Shown one piece after another: positions 27,601 to 34,919 of a DNA stretch of 40,795 bases (position 1 is its first letter; every line of letters starts with the position of its first letter). The stretch is from the IMG/VR virus record IMGVR_UViG_3300021962_000235, positions 1 to 40,795 of that record; one strand, written 5' to 3'. The translations under genes were made by a program, and so were the position numbers. The stretch is from a virus. The notes beneath the pieces are model-generated. The model made no database searches and was not told where the DNA came from. It saw only the letters and a program-made list of their open reading frames with translations.

Positions 27601-27818
27601 TGAGAATATATTCTCTCAATAGAATCGTTATAATACTTTTCGGCAGATCCAAATACAGCAAAATTAGAAGGTGCTGAATAATCAACAGCAAATTCAATTC
27701 TTTCTTTATCCTTAGAATAAGAATCAATTAATTCAACTGATTCTACTTCCTCAGCAATTTGTTCGTTTGAAACTGGTGGTAATACTTTTTTGACTTGAAA
27801 TAGGTCTTTAAGGCTCAT
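18621..27818 (-). CDS. Giant structural protein (3065 aa) with two LamG-like domains and gpI/gp7-like segment
   Basis: The largest gene in the window. Residues 165-375 form a LamG/concanavalin-type jelly roll (LTLEFWFNKTSF, GWNHYAVSLVN, VQAKFYINGN, SGSIDDFRFWKTQRNSREI). Residues 645-860 form a second one (AEVEVVFPKK, KWNFAVRFYPNK, SSLRYWSTYLSNEEI). Between them, 450-600 (LLNLTQIASSYLDTLYLQIK, then ILKSKGTEKAFRNMLHCFGV) resembles the P2 gpI/T4 gp7 baseplate-wedge pattern. Residues about 860-2850 are long, Asn/Tyr/Ser-rich and unrecognised. The last 200 residues are Thr/Ser/Ala/Gln-rich low complexity ending TTTRKIRR. It follows gp25 and gp6 in the order expected for gp7, but is about three times the length of T4 gp7. 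It starts 11 nt inside the DNRLRE-like gene. Carbohydrate binding is an inference from the fold. Confidence 0.85.
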   Translation of the reverse strand: MSLKDLFQVKKVLPPVSNEQIAEEVESVELIDSYSKDKERIEFAVDYSAPSNFAVFGSAEKYYNDSIERIYSQYPYDGSKKEKLDWYNSSSLLDIWFYENAYPKTTGYAIFSPSGWSSRIGSQVSGYGEPTAKEYIVIKGGPNTNSGATLKSKFLDSSNQDPKSNVYDVSNNRNNNLQYNLNNGLTLEFWFNKTSFVTSSTEKEVIFDLWNGELSSSSGYGRLTLEISGTTGSPFYLTAQSGTAGFFRQNVGSTPTTSSIVSGWNHYAVSLVNSSSAVQAKFYINGNLDSTQNLGSSINDINGSLIANIGALRTAPSGTSGVSLGWGKLSGSIDDFRFWKTQRNSREIGRNWWGSVGGGTNTDDSNTDLGFYYKFNEGITTTSSIDSIVLDYSGRVSNGTWVGYSADSRNTGSALTNEEQDPIIYSTHPEVVTVSEEYQVIGQDYDRTNPNAMYYSFPDWIVEEDVNSELLNLTQIASSYLDTLYLQIKYFTSIKDRYNNIQIDEKPFPFSKTLLESTGLVAPSLFVDAKIFEEVLSQDNERKFEDKLDEIKNVIYQNIYSNLTDILKSKGTEKAFRNMLHCFGVDESLVNINIYSNNNFLKVKDNLLDTTLAKKVVNFNDPDRFNSSIYQYKISSNPTSYSYITSSTSLQYLPFTAEVEVVFPKKLVSSQPNYFNTLFVETSIFGAHTPVLDPNDLTWDSNDKFNFQVYAIRNAIESSDVKFALSSSNSSIPLLTSSLYTDVYNNEKWNFAVRFYPNKLINLSNVSGTTDTTYTIEFYGINSDGGVVKNEFLLTSSLSNADGTNIAKQSRRFYLGAEHTNFTSSVIRQTDLKLSSLRYWSTYLSNEEIKNHSFNPNNYGVESTYENAYFNKINNLNIPKIDTLMIDWSFATVTGSDSGVLVGSNDGKFTFNNYLSGNLNYSKYNSNFNNLKKYEYTGRGDFLPQNNTDFINTQYNYSSKLTDFENLNASNLINVLGSEDQNIFTKQTRPINYYYSFEKSMYRTISEEMLNMFSTILDFNNLVGDPVNKYRKDYKSLGKLRQLFFERVKNEPDLDKYLDFYKWIDSAVGKLLFQLAPASADTSEGLLNVIESHTLERNKHQFKFPTMEFKVPVLEAGAQSINRHFYNWRIGYHPLSNDESDNTLYWNERAERDVTPISSSNSDVNASRKQLLNVSLQALNRSFTTPYRLKLDESKAVQGGVNFSNNKNLEFATVALTPHGPMDTDSVINVPANYLFAGIPSTSSLLQDCNDVLDPIKKVKYYFTTVHGRDYLSSSLGYGEILSSKIALPANFISGTVTSGYQSQVASEFMNGVIITNIHNDTYGSRNEVPVQGPFTNQWVGGRQSRHVALNQGTDTYTTRPEAWKILLGTGSFSGPYQAAIGFVGADYPYPEGNPDSPSYPVRAHKRATYLREETAKRPVNIKNIRSSTGSIDLGNYEKNYQVVHTVGATTNNRELLDAENPTINTELAGIIRTNVTNGKVDFTLPTRQKSETVIRNKFSAPGDYRTNSRGYLNRYAEELSPYNVNGFRNRQVIGDGRRNGESLNNDKTQYPEIIVGATGDFNTLQAKSSLFGGYQTGSATVPSIHKVNKNPLTTVDYSGDTSTQITKDNDNGFFTHQIPQNDAGYAWIRASVPTSSLAYYGYLDNQISNGSYITVPSGSTSVIKTLDSISASEFGSYLSSSDVVRDYIPTFPFIGDTTQNVRILGEDKLVSGSSGFIPTDFVGLNIHLLNYPTYTTLDFLTNIDLLNETNNAGERFEPFTNLYYGYESIFGGLLNFGNDTLYFNNQYVYSENDWREALINSGYFRVINNFYGAFNSLILNRNGPYGYTTFKQVRNSYHPVVRKQNQDNYITLYKNNNFIIEKEPVVYYNKPNRVRFKDVVNNKELRFLHTLNNLKQSFENINLFNNITIEENKTFYDLMLKLLLNNSQYKLLSYELNTSIFPVKNLQSTNIINTYFDDYYETAGYWRDLRKDRDNWNMDNWYLNSELSSSDSDIGLLQTVGNVVHGGNLNNISKYVLYSYKQMLSSKHSYMSINNTNRTLSLPSLNIDNGLLGGTEPWIVGQQANKNPYYNSYKDWLEQINKSKYKNYSILPQYIISSDSIISNVLNNKLNDDLTNELKLATAYQTETTNQVQTYSDTNFVKDVEIINNDLIDTSNKIKLSLNCDSIIKFNPTPDGELYPQNRSYLIANQFRTSTDQYYTRWRNSKGITSNTNGFRRNITTPLVSPGVLYNTIKSGIAVDYPVMTGSLQITQSQFDASSQIDYQINNNSFDKRIPFEALLKPEVYLNIDLIYSDSHPSSSANVTSSWTGQYESDLYKLNINNFLAESINFFLADNRLTTLYSKPENEFSIVEPGKCYRALVKIYKSSNGVDVTDYLYYNTSSYTSYRKPQYPRTNTVETINMYSRPSGFGPACAGGVSGSSIYTNNIIDSTNGYYAPYTPPYYDGEGWALLTFTPTGSTPYKPTLQEIFNNLQIKYLRYEVVESELGTGGPQGKGNLNANAMQVSASLNLLNLVNLNQIAQNITDATTTSDVSKAWAIQTKFETPILHFDTEYAVGYATGSTQVPYGTAGMWHQYGSIPTETQGIYLQITDVPEDFSRYGKEYDYRTAADTSTRDPSLTGSLADIVGFSKSPSKLGKIASSREIKEAVVAIPYIEENNSKRYIKLNDNAVRYLRKQYFGLSQDIEQVETDIALSVSDTIKKQFTTMKDYVFPPNFDFINNLNIDPIAMYIFEFKYTLSQQDLADIWQGVLPDIGYKFEEQTSVITHELNENELIDKSNLNEKLKFFVFKVKQKAKNNYFERLVSSIQEKDSKKLNTLQKVNRTDGIDFSQIDQDLTYSYNWPYDFFSLIELAKIDAKVEYINEEENTIKDLSSKSLKALTNNSKKVEVDIAEAQANVRNNVKPLERATTLQQAAKIKQQLSNVATTQKQTLNKATTKKVGKVENVEGAVSTTLQTNTIQNNLNSTIQQNGIVAEQAEVLATEAASTIRTTTSLTTASRTTESTTTQAQQVSSNRDNTDAVGSRSSASTTTNVSTSSRVNPQTITTATTTNNSSVTKTTTRKIRR

Positions 27819-29244
27819 TCTTTTCTACTCTAAATTTGAAGGTTTCTGGTTGTTCTTTCCAACTATTTGTCGCACCATCATAGAAACTTAATTTAATCTG
27901 GTAAGAATAATTTGTCTCTAGTAAATTCATATCCAAATCAAAATAACTTCCAGATACATCATAAGAAAGTCCAGTATGTAGTAGAGAACCTGTTCCGTAT
28001 GGTATAACTTCTAGGTTGTCTGATACTCTTACTAATTTGTATGATGCGCTTTCTATTATCTCCGATGGTATGAAGCTTGTTGCTACAGTATAAATAGTGG
28101 GTGACCAATCTTTTTTGCGAGTAAAGAAACGAAACCTTGCTTGTTCTTCTGGATAATAAATTGATTTAAGATTTGTGCAAGAAACAACATATCTATTTGT
28201 TGGATTATAATCTTGCGAATCTAAATTATAAACGTCTATTGAACCAGTATGGAAACAAGTTGTTAAGGTAGAGTCGAACCATCTATCAAAAACTTCAGTT
28301 GCTGTTGTGTTTAGGGCAAATGAAGCTGAATAAATTCCTGTTGATACCCATCCACCAGTTACAGGATTATTTGGTGTTGATGTAATTGTAGTGCTTCCAG
28401 AAGAATCGGTATATACTTTAACATAGATATTACCTGTTCCTACTGCTGGAATGTTTTTAAGTTGTCCTCTCACTACATTATAAAGGTAAATTGTATTAAG
28501 ATTATCTGCTGCTGAAGCTAATGAACTAGAAGCAAAGAAATAACCTCTATTATCGCGACGAACAGAATTCCAACGAGCTTCTAGAGTTGGCTTCTTAAAG
28601 AAAAATTCTGTTCCTCTAGCAAAGAACTTTTTGGTGTAAAATGATTGTGCAGCTTGTTCGTGACTTGATGAAAGTTTTACACCAAATCCGTAGTTAGATT
28701 TAGTACCCGCTATCCACTGTTCTACTATAGGGCTTACGTCCACTATAAGGTCTTCTGTACCATTTGAGAAGAAATACGAAGCAGTAGGAGAGGTATGATA
28801 ATCACCACCAGCAGAAGCCCAACTAGAGGTGCCAGAAGAGGATGATGAAGCAATATTCCAGTTGGCATATCCTATATCACTATATTCTTCCATATCCAAA
28901 CCATATCCTTCATTCCACAAAGAAGAAACGGCTGAAATAGTCATGGTATAATCTTTTGGAAGAGTTTGACCATGTTTGGCATTATAAAGCTTAAGGAACC
29001 AAGAAACAGAACCAGAAGCAGGTATTAAACCATTTGTTCTATCTGTTACTATATCGCTTATAGGGAATTGAATAAGAACACGGGACAGCTCAGAAGATAA
29101 GGCATTTGCTTGCCCATAAATACTGAACACTTCTAGTATATCAGATTGCCCCATGTTTCCACTAACACCTCTTGTAACTAAATTGGATTTAAAAGCATTA
29201 GATATTGTTGTATCAGCATTAGGTAAGTAACGTTTTATAGCCAT
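27808..29244 (-). CDS. DNRLRE-like baseplate/tail structural protein
   Basis: 478 residues. The first 230 have the strand order of DNRLRE-type beta domains: ADTTISNAF near the start, SRVLIQFPISDI at about 57-68, YTMTISAVSSLWNEGYGLD, and LIVDVSPIVEQWIAGTKSNY with FGVKLSS. The C-terminal part (about 345-478) looks like two Ig-like domains (ARFRFFTRKKDWSPTIYTVA, then YSYQIKLSFYDG and FKFRVE). No membrane segment or enzyme motif is seen. The start overlaps the gp6-like stop by 1 nt (AAGGA upstream), and its own end overlaps the giant gene by 11 nt. It is thus made in step with the wedge proteins and is probably a wedge-periphery or fibre-connector protein. The domain assignment is from pattern memory. 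Confidence 0.75.
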   Translation of the reverse strand: MAIKRYLPNADTTISNAFKSNLVTRGVSGNMGQSDILEVFSIYGQANALSSELSRVLIQFPISDIVTDRTNGLIPASGSVSWFLKLYNAKHGQTLPKDYTMTISAVSSLWNEGYGLDMEEYSDIGYANWNIASSSSSGTSSWASAGGDYHTSPTASYFFSNGTEDLIVDVSPIVEQWIAGTKSNYGFGVKLSSSHEQAAQSFYTKKFFARGTEFFFKKPTLEARWNSVRRDNRGYFFASSSLASAADNLNTIYLYNVVRGQLKNIPAVGTGNIYVKVYTDSSGSTTITSTPNNPVTGGWVSTGIYSASFALNTTATEVFDRWFDSTLTTCFHTGSIDVYNLDSQDYNPTNRYVVSCTNLKSIYYPEEQARFRFFTRKKDWSPTIYTVATSFIPSEIIESASYKLVRVSDNLEVIPYGTGSLLHTGLSYDVSGSYFDLDMNLLETNYSYQIKLSFYDGATNSWKEQPETFKFRVEKNEP

Positions 29245-31040
29245 TATGATACAGTTCCTTTAATATCTAAAGATGGATATTTAACTTCATAAACAACATT
29301 CTTTGGGCAATTTATATATTTTCCATCAAAAGTAGCTAAACTATTTAAATCAATAACATTTGAGGAATAAACACCACCAAATTTTTGATTTACTGTTACT
29401 TTTGTAGTATCTATAACTCCATTTATTTTATTTAAAGTATTATAGATATTTGCTATAGAAATAGATTCTCCTATTTCCATTTTAGTGTTTGTAAACAACA
29501 ATTGTAGTTGTAATAATGCTTTGTTCAAGATCTCAGTCCTATCGTAAGCACTATCAACAGTTATATTAAAATCTATTCCAAAGTTAACTATTCTGGCATC
29601 TAATATATCAATCGTGTCATTTATCATTTTATATCTTGAAATCCAAGTTTTTAAATTTGATTTAAGAATAGAATTTGCAGTTGTTAAATTAGATAAATTA
29701 TCAATAGAAATAACATAAATGTTTATATTTCTTTTAAAAGAATTCTGATCTTGTGTAATAAAACATTTTTTAATTTTACCAAAAGTAGAAGGCATAGCAT
29801 ATATAATTGCTTGATAATCTAATAACGAAACTGCTCTATTTTGAGTAGCATAAAAATTTATAGCATTATTTCTTATTTCTTCTACTTCATCTAAGCGAAT
29901 TTCACCGTTTAGTGGTTCTTCGTTATTAACTTCTAAACTACCTTGGACAGCGTTTCTAAGTGACTGTGAGGTAACATCTAAATTATTAAATTTAAGTACG
30001 AGACTTTTTGGTTGTGTAACTGTTCCAGCAGAAGCATTTGAAATATTTGGATTTGCCTTTCTATAAGTTATTGTTAAAAAGGTATTTGATGGTGCAATTC
30101 CAAATTTATCTGTTTTTATTAAATTTGTTGGGTCAAACGATACATCTGTATAATAATTTCTAGAGTGTAACTGAATTACGTTTTCTGCTGGTTCTATTGA
30201 ATTTGCATTAGTGTCAGAATTTTCAGAACCATATCCAAATTGTAAAGTTGTTGTTGTTCTAGTTCTGTCAACTGTAAACCTTCTTGGTACTGGGAATGGT
30301 TTTAATATAGATGCAACACCATCAGAAATAAAATTATTATTTGATATTTGTCTATAGATTACATCTTGAGAAAGATTTTCTACTTCAAAATATTCATTAC
30401 CTTGTGTATCAAAAACAGATATAATTTCTAAAACGTTATTATCATCTAAATCAACTTTTTTAAATCTTTCATATTCGCCAATTTGAATTTGTTTTTGTGT
30501 ATAAAAACCAGACTGAACTATACCTACGGTTTTTACAGCATAACTAGTTGGAACACCTGTTGTGTTATCTACCTGTGCCACAACTATTTCATTTGTTGAT
30601 TGAGAAAAATCAACATCTTGAAATAACGTAAATAATTGTCCACCACTTGAACCAAAGGTACTTCCTTTTCTAAGTATTGGGAGATAATTTGTATCTGGTC
30701 CTAAACCACTACTATCTGCTGGAACTGATACATACAAAGTAACAAAACCATAAGCGGTGCTTTTTGGTGAATATTTATAGCCAAGTTGTTTTGATATTTT
30801 TAATATATTATCAAACTCAACTGCTGTATTTATCATACTTTCATTAAATTGATAATCTAAATAAAACGATAAAACATCGCCAACATAACTAACAGTGTCT
30901 AAAACCAAAGAACCAAATGAAGCTTTATTAAAGTCACTATAAGTTTCTGGGTAATATCTTTTTGAATATTCAACTAACTCATTTTTTATTGAGTTAAATT
31001 CTCTCGCTGTGTATCTTACGACTGGTGACTTTTTGTTCAT
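29244..31040 (-). CDS. 6: Baseplate wedge protein, T4 gp6/baseplate J-like
   Basis: 598 residues, close to T4 gp6 in length. The N-terminus carries the family hallmark: YYPETYSDFNKASFGSLVLD, then SYVGDVLSFYLDYQFNE and LGYKYSPKSTAYG (about residues 30-105). The C-terminal region contains AVSLLDYQAIIYAMPSTFGK followed by FITQDQ and INIYVIS, and then IDFNITVDSAYDRTEIL, typical of the J-family domain. Gp6 forms the closed ring of the inner baseplate with gp7 and gp25 and triggers sheath contraction. Gp25 is encoded immediately upstream (16-nt gap). AGGA lies 11 nt before the ATG. Confidence 0.93.
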   Translation of the reverse strand: MNKKSPVVRYTAREFNSIKNELVEYSKRYYPETYSDFNKASFGSLVLDTVSYVGDVLSFYLDYQFNESMINTAVEFDNILKISKQLGYKYSPKSTAYGFVTLYVSVPADSSGLGPDTNYLPILRKGSTFGSSGGQLFTLFQDVDFSQSTNEIVVAQVDNTTGVPTSYAVKTVGIVQSGFYTQKQIQIGEYERFKKVDLDDNNVLEIISVFDTQGNEYFEVENLSQDVIYRQISNNNFISDGVASILKPFPVPRRFTVDRTRTTTTLQFGYGSENSDTNANSIEPAENVIQLHSRNYYTDVSFDPTNLIKTDKFGIAPSNTFLTITYRKANPNISNASAGTVTQPKSLVLKFNNLDVTSQSLRNAVQGSLEVNNEEPLNGEIRLDEVEEIRNNAINFYATQNRAVSLLDYQAIIYAMPSTFGKIKKCFITQDQNSFKRNINIYVISIDNLSNLTTANSILKSNLKTWISRYKMINDTIDILDARIVNFGIDFNITVDSAYDRTEILNKALLQLQLLFTNTKMEIGESISIANIYNTLNKINGVIDTTKVTVNQKFGGVYSSNVIDLNSLATFDGKYINCPKNVVYEVKYPSLDIKGTVS

Positions 31041-31056
31041 TAACGTAATTAGTCCT

Positions 31057-31437
31057 TTAACCTAAAAGTATTCTGTTGACGTTAGTTAAACCTTCAACAG
31101 AAAAGAATATTTCTATTTTTAAATTATTTGTTTCTTCTGATTTTTGCTCACCATCAAAACTATTATAAAAATTAATTTTTTGTATTGTTATGTAAGGAAG
31201 ATAAGTTCTTACTTGATTGTTGATTCTTTGTTTTATATCTTCATAAGTAATTTGTAAATTTTGCTCAAATAAAAATCTTTTTATACCAACACCAAAATTA
31301 GAGTCAAAAACTCTTTCACTTGGTTCTGTATACAAAAGCATCTTTAAATTTTGTTTAGCAAGTGTTTCGATGGTTTTGATCATAACATAACCATCGTTTG
31401 GATCATTTACTAAAGGTAACGCAGCGGAATAAGCCAT
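31057..31437 (-). CDS. 25: Baseplate wedge protein, T4 gp25-like
   Basis: 126 residues, the usual length for gp25/P2 gpW proteins. The family core is clear: NLKMLLYTEPSERVFDSNFG, then VGIKRFLFEQN, then the helix EDIKQRINNQVRTYLPYITI and a final pair of strands (KINFYN, LKIEIFFSVEG). The conserved E-P-x-E-R region, which caps the first sheath subunits, is intact (TEPSER). Gp25 initiates sheath polymerisation on the inner baseplate. The gene sits directly before the gp6-like gene, as wedge genes commonly do. The 26-nt gap upstream is A+T-rich with no good ribosome site before the ATG, so reinitiation from the upstream gene is likely. Confidence 0.93.
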   Translation of the reverse strand: MAYSAALPLVNDPNDGYVMIKTIETLAKQNLKMLLYTEPSERVFDSNFGVGIKRFLFEQNLQITYEDIKQRINNQVRTYLPYITIQKINFYNSFDGEQKSEETNNLKIEIFFSVEGLTNVNRILLG

Positions 31438-31463
31438 AAAATAAATAGGGCTTTATTATTATT

Positions 31464-33170
31464 TTAACACAAAGGTTTGAAAGGATTTTTCTTTTGGAAG
31501 GAACCACTGAAATCTGGTATACCACCAACTTTAAACCCATTTGACCAACTTTGAGCTGCTTCGCCAGCACTAATTCCCCAATAAATATAACCCCAAGGAG
31601 GTATTAAAGGAATTGCTGGTCCAAATGGAGGTGGAATCAACAAAGGTGCTGAGTAAGGTATAATACTTACGTCTGGTGCTCCTAGTGATTCTGCTGCTAA
31701 TTTAAGTTTAGATGCTATAGCGATATTTGGATCAAATGTCTCTTCTAATCCTTTAATTATTTGGATAGGTGCTTGAGCTATAAATTTAAGTATCTCAACA
31801 TCAAAACCAAAACTAAAATTTAAATCAGAAACTTGACAATTTGTTTTTTCAGCATCACCGATAGCAGCATTATGTATTGTTTCTAAAGTCTTTATTGCTG
31901 GTTTAAAATTTATATTTACATTTTGATTTGTTTTAGAACATAAAACAATCTGTGTTATACTTGAAAAATTTAATATCTTATTAAGAGGAAATATATAATT
32001 AAATAATAAATTAAAAGCTGTGCTATTAATTATAGATTGTTTTAATATAGAATCTAACTCTTGTGGCAATTGATCTACATTATTGTATGAGCCTTCTAAT
32101 AACGTAGATGTTTCCACTAATGATAAATATTCTGTTGTTACATTAGATTTTATAATCAAAGATAAGTTAACATTTGTTTTAGAACCACTTGGAATAAAAT
32201 TATATAATAAAGATATAGAATTTATAGGTGATTCAACTACAGATTTGGTTTGAAAAATATTATTTATAAAATAATTTTGTATCTTCTCTAGGTTAGATAG
32301 TTTAATTGTATTATTACTAATTTTTATTTCTTGAGAAAAAAAGGAATTAAATTCATTCATCATAAAAATAAATTGATTATCAAACAAATATCGTAAATAA
32401 CTTAAAGAATCAAGCTCTTTATTATCTACTATTTGAATTGGTTTGTTAGTTATTGGATTTATTAATTCTATACCACTATCAATAATTTTTAACAATTCTT
32501 TATATAGTAAATCTTTAATACTTGTAAAATACTCCACTGATGTTGAAGCTAATCTCTGTATGTATGTATCATAAATATAATTTATGTATGAAGTATCATT
32601 TTGATAAAATTGATTATTATCAAAAATAGAAATAGTTAATAAATTTCTAAGGTGAAAATCAAGTATATGAGTTCTACAAGATAAATAATAATTTCCCTTA
32701 ACTATCTGTAATCTTAATGGGTGCATTTCTGGATCTGGTTCTGCATCAACAGCCAAGCAAGGATCGTTCATAAAAGTATTAAATACTTCATCTTTTAGTT
32801 GCTGAACGTCTACAATACCAGACATATCTAAGCTACGCAGGATATCTAAACCACTATAATCTATTCCCAATTCTTCTTTAGACTTATTAAATATACTATC
32901 TGTGCTACTATTAAAAAATATTTTTGTTATGTTTTTATAAACACGAAAATATAAATTTTTATAAAAGTCTTCTAAAACAAAACCAGTAGATGCTTTTACT
33001 GACGCTGGTACTATATCGGAATCTTTTGGTACTAATTTTTTAAATGAATCAAGTTGGTTTATGTTTGGTGTAACTTCAATATCGTTTGATACTGTAACTG
33101 GTTGATAATAAGAGTCTGTTTTTACAACATAAAATTTACTACCGATTGCTTTCTCGACTATACTTGTCAT
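31464..33170 (-). CDS. Baseplate/tail protein with proline-rich hydrophobic C-terminus, family unknown
   Basis: 568 residues. The N-terminal 500 are mixed helix and strand, with stretches such as KNLYFRVYKNITKIFFNSST, and no recognised domain. The C-terminus is distinctive: about residues 502-535 are strongly hydrophobic and proline-rich (SAPLLIPPPFGPAIPLIPPW, then GYIYWGISAGEAA), followed by a polar end that closes in PLC. That segment is too broken by proline for a normal membrane helix and may insert into or line a channel, or pack against another hub protein. The start overlaps the stop of the 583-residue gene (ATGA). Position directly upstream of gp25 argues for a baseplate component, perhaps hub-associated. 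Function unknown. Confidence 0.8.
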   Translation of the reverse strand: MTSIVEKAIGSKFYVVKTDSYYQPVTVSNDIEVTPNINQLDSFKKLVPKDSDIVPASVKASTGFVLEDFYKNLYFRVYKNITKIFFNSSTDSIFNKSKEELGIDYSGLDILRSLDMSGIVDVQQLKDEVFNTFMNDPCLAVDAEPDPEMHPLRLQIVKGNYYLSCRTHILDFHLRNLLTISIFDNNQFYQNDTSYINYIYDTYIQRLASTSVEYFTSIKDLLYKELLKIIDSGIELINPITNKPIQIVDNKELDSLSYLRYLFDNQFIFMMNEFNSFFSQEIKISNNTIKLSNLEKIQNYFINNIFQTKSVVESPINSISLLYNFIPSGSKTNVNLSLIIKSNVTTEYLSLVETSTLLEGSYNNVDQLPQELDSILKQSIINSTAFNLLFNYIFPLNKILNFSSITQIVLCSKTNQNVNINFKPAIKTLETIHNAAIGDAEKTNCQVSDLNFSFGFDVEILKFIAQAPIQIIKGLEETFDPNIAIASKLKLAAESLGAPDVSIIPYSAPLLIPPPFGPAIPLIPPWGYIYWGISAGEAAQSWSNGFKVGGIPDFSGSFQKKNPFKPLC

Positions 33171-34918
33171 GATGTGCTACCTATTGGGTAAATTGAAACC
33201 ATTTGTAATCCTTCGCCTATTTTAGATGGTAATTCAAAATTTATACTAAGATTATCTAAATCTATTTTTAAATAATCTTCTATGTTTTCCATAGATACAG
33301 ATTCAACAACATCTTTTAATAGTTTTTCGTTTGTTTTATAATTTTTAATGTAAACATTATTATAATCAAAATTTTTAATATCTATTTCACTTAGTAATGC
33401 TTGAATGTTTATTGAATCACCATTTCTAACAGAAGCAGAAAACCTAGTATCATAATAGCGAAGTAATTCAGTTTCACTAGTATTACCTTCTACATTAGAA
33501 AGTTCAAACTCTCCAGAAGTTGTTCGTTGTATAAATTCTGGGTTTAATCCGTTTTCAATAGTTATAGGTCTACCTTCTTTATCAATAGAATTAATAGTTA
33601 TGAATTTTGGTATAACTGGATTAACAGTATTTTCTACTTTACTAGTTGAAACAACGGTGCTTGGAAATGATTTTAAATTTTTATCTAATGTTGAGGCATA
33701 AACATTAAAAGTTGTATCTAAAGAAGAATTTATACTAGATTTTAAGGAAGGCATTTGGTCTAAAGTAACAATTCCAGGCTTTCCTTGTTTACAAAATATT
33801 TGTGGTTGTTCACCTAATATTTTGTTTGGATTATCTCTAATTTGAGAAGCTAGTTGGGCAATCTTTTCTAAGTTTGCTTTATTTCTATTTCTTTCTTTTT
33901 GTAATTGCTCTGCTACTTCATCGTTTGTAAGACCTTTATCTTTAAGTAATTTTTCTCTTAGTTGGTTTGTATCACTAGTAAAGCAAATATCTGGCCTTGC
34001 CAAAACTGTTTCAGCATTATTCTCAATTAATTCACAAATAGATGGATCATTTTTAACACCTAAAGTTTTAAACAAGCCAGCTATCTTATCTCTACTGTTT
34101 AATCTAATTTTTAATGCTGGGTATTCAAAATTCAATATCTCTTCAACAACTTTAAAAGCTTGGTCTGTTCCTCTATTGTTAAACAAACCACATATTTCTA
34201 CTGGTGTTAACATGAACGACAAATCATCTAAAAATTGCATAGTTGTTTTTAAATTTGATATCGTGTCTGGATCAACTGGAGTATCAGTACAAGATTCTGG
34301 ATCGCTTACAACTATTTCTGCTGGGCTTCCGTTTGCATTTACACCAAAAGCTTTAAATACATCATTAATGAAACTAGTTGATAAATTGTCACCAACAGAT
34401 TGCTTTATAATATCTGCAAAGGAAGCACTACCATATCCATTCAAAACAGAAAGACCTGTAGCGCAAATTTCAACTAATAAAGAAAGAAGTTTTTTAAGTA
34501 TTGATAAAATAATCTTAATAGCTAATCTTAATATTGCAACCAAAATCTTATCGCTAAATCCAGCACTAATATCTATAACTGGATATGGATAAGGAATTTG
34601 AAAACTTGGAGGATTACAAATCAAATCAATAGCTTTTTTAAGAACTTCGCCAACTTCAATCTGAACATTATTTAAGTTATCTTGATTTTCTTGAATTGTG
34701 CAGGCTAGGTATTTTTCTATACCACCTAAAATATCGCCATTAACTTGAACTTGCTCAATATCTAATTGATCATCATTTTCCGCTAAAATATTGATAATTA
34801 TTTCTTTTAATTCATCTTGAGATTTTGCTTTTTCTATTTTATTAAGTATTTTTTCTCTTAACTGAATAGCAAGTGCGTTTTCTGATTCTTGTGGTAATTC
34901 GTAACATACTGAAGACAT
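33167..34918 (-). CDS. Baseplate/tail protein with hydrophobic helical segment, family unknown
   Basis: 583 residues. An acidic helical N-terminus (1-100) leads to a proline/tyrosine turn (SFQIPYPYPVIDISAGFSDK, about 105-124) and then a long hydrophobic amphipathic stretch at about 124-160 (ILVAILRLAIKIILSILKKL, then LSLLVEICATGL). Lysines recur every few residues, so it looks like a membrane-active or buried helix rather than a plain anchor. The middle (about 330-370) is a charged helix and the C-terminus is mixed. AGGT lies 8 nt before the ATG, and the gene follows the SH3-containing gene by 1 nt. Together with the 568-residue protein downstream it may be part of the tail hub or the injection apparatus. 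No family was recognised. Confidence 0.8.
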   Translation of the reverse strand: MSSVCYELPQESENALAIQLREKILNKIEKAKSQDELKEIIINILAENDDQLDIEQVQVNGDILGGIEKYLACTIQENQDNLNNVQIEVGEVLKKAIDLICNPPSFQIPYPYPVIDISAGFSDKILVAILRLAIKIILSILKKLLSLLVEICATGLSVLNGYGSASFADIIKQSVGDNLSTSFINDVFKAFGVNANGSPAEIVVSDPESCTDTPVDPDTISNLKTTMQFLDDLSFMLTPVEICGLFNNRGTDQAFKVVEEILNFEYPALKIRLNSRDKIAGLFKTLGVKNDPSICELIENNAETVLARPDICFTSDTNQLREKLLKDKGLTNDEVAEQLQKERNRNKANLEKIAQLASQIRDNPNKILGEQPQIFCKQGKPGIVTLDQMPSLKSSINSSLDTTFNVYASTLDKNLKSFPSTVVSTSKVENTVNPVIPKFITINSIDKEGRPITIENGLNPEFIQRTTSGEFELSNVEGNTSETELLRYYDTRFSASVRNGDSINIQALLSEIDIKNFDYNNVYIKNYKTNEKLLKDVVESVSMENIEDYLKIDLDNLSINFELPSKIGEGLQMVSIYPIGSTS

Positions 34919-34919
34919 T

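Noticed and set aside
34176-34592. Plus-strand 138-codon open frame, and other plus-strand frames of 60-100 codons
   Set aside because: They lie opposite well-supported minus-strand genes, have compositions typical of antisense reading, and no ribosome sites or recognisable products.
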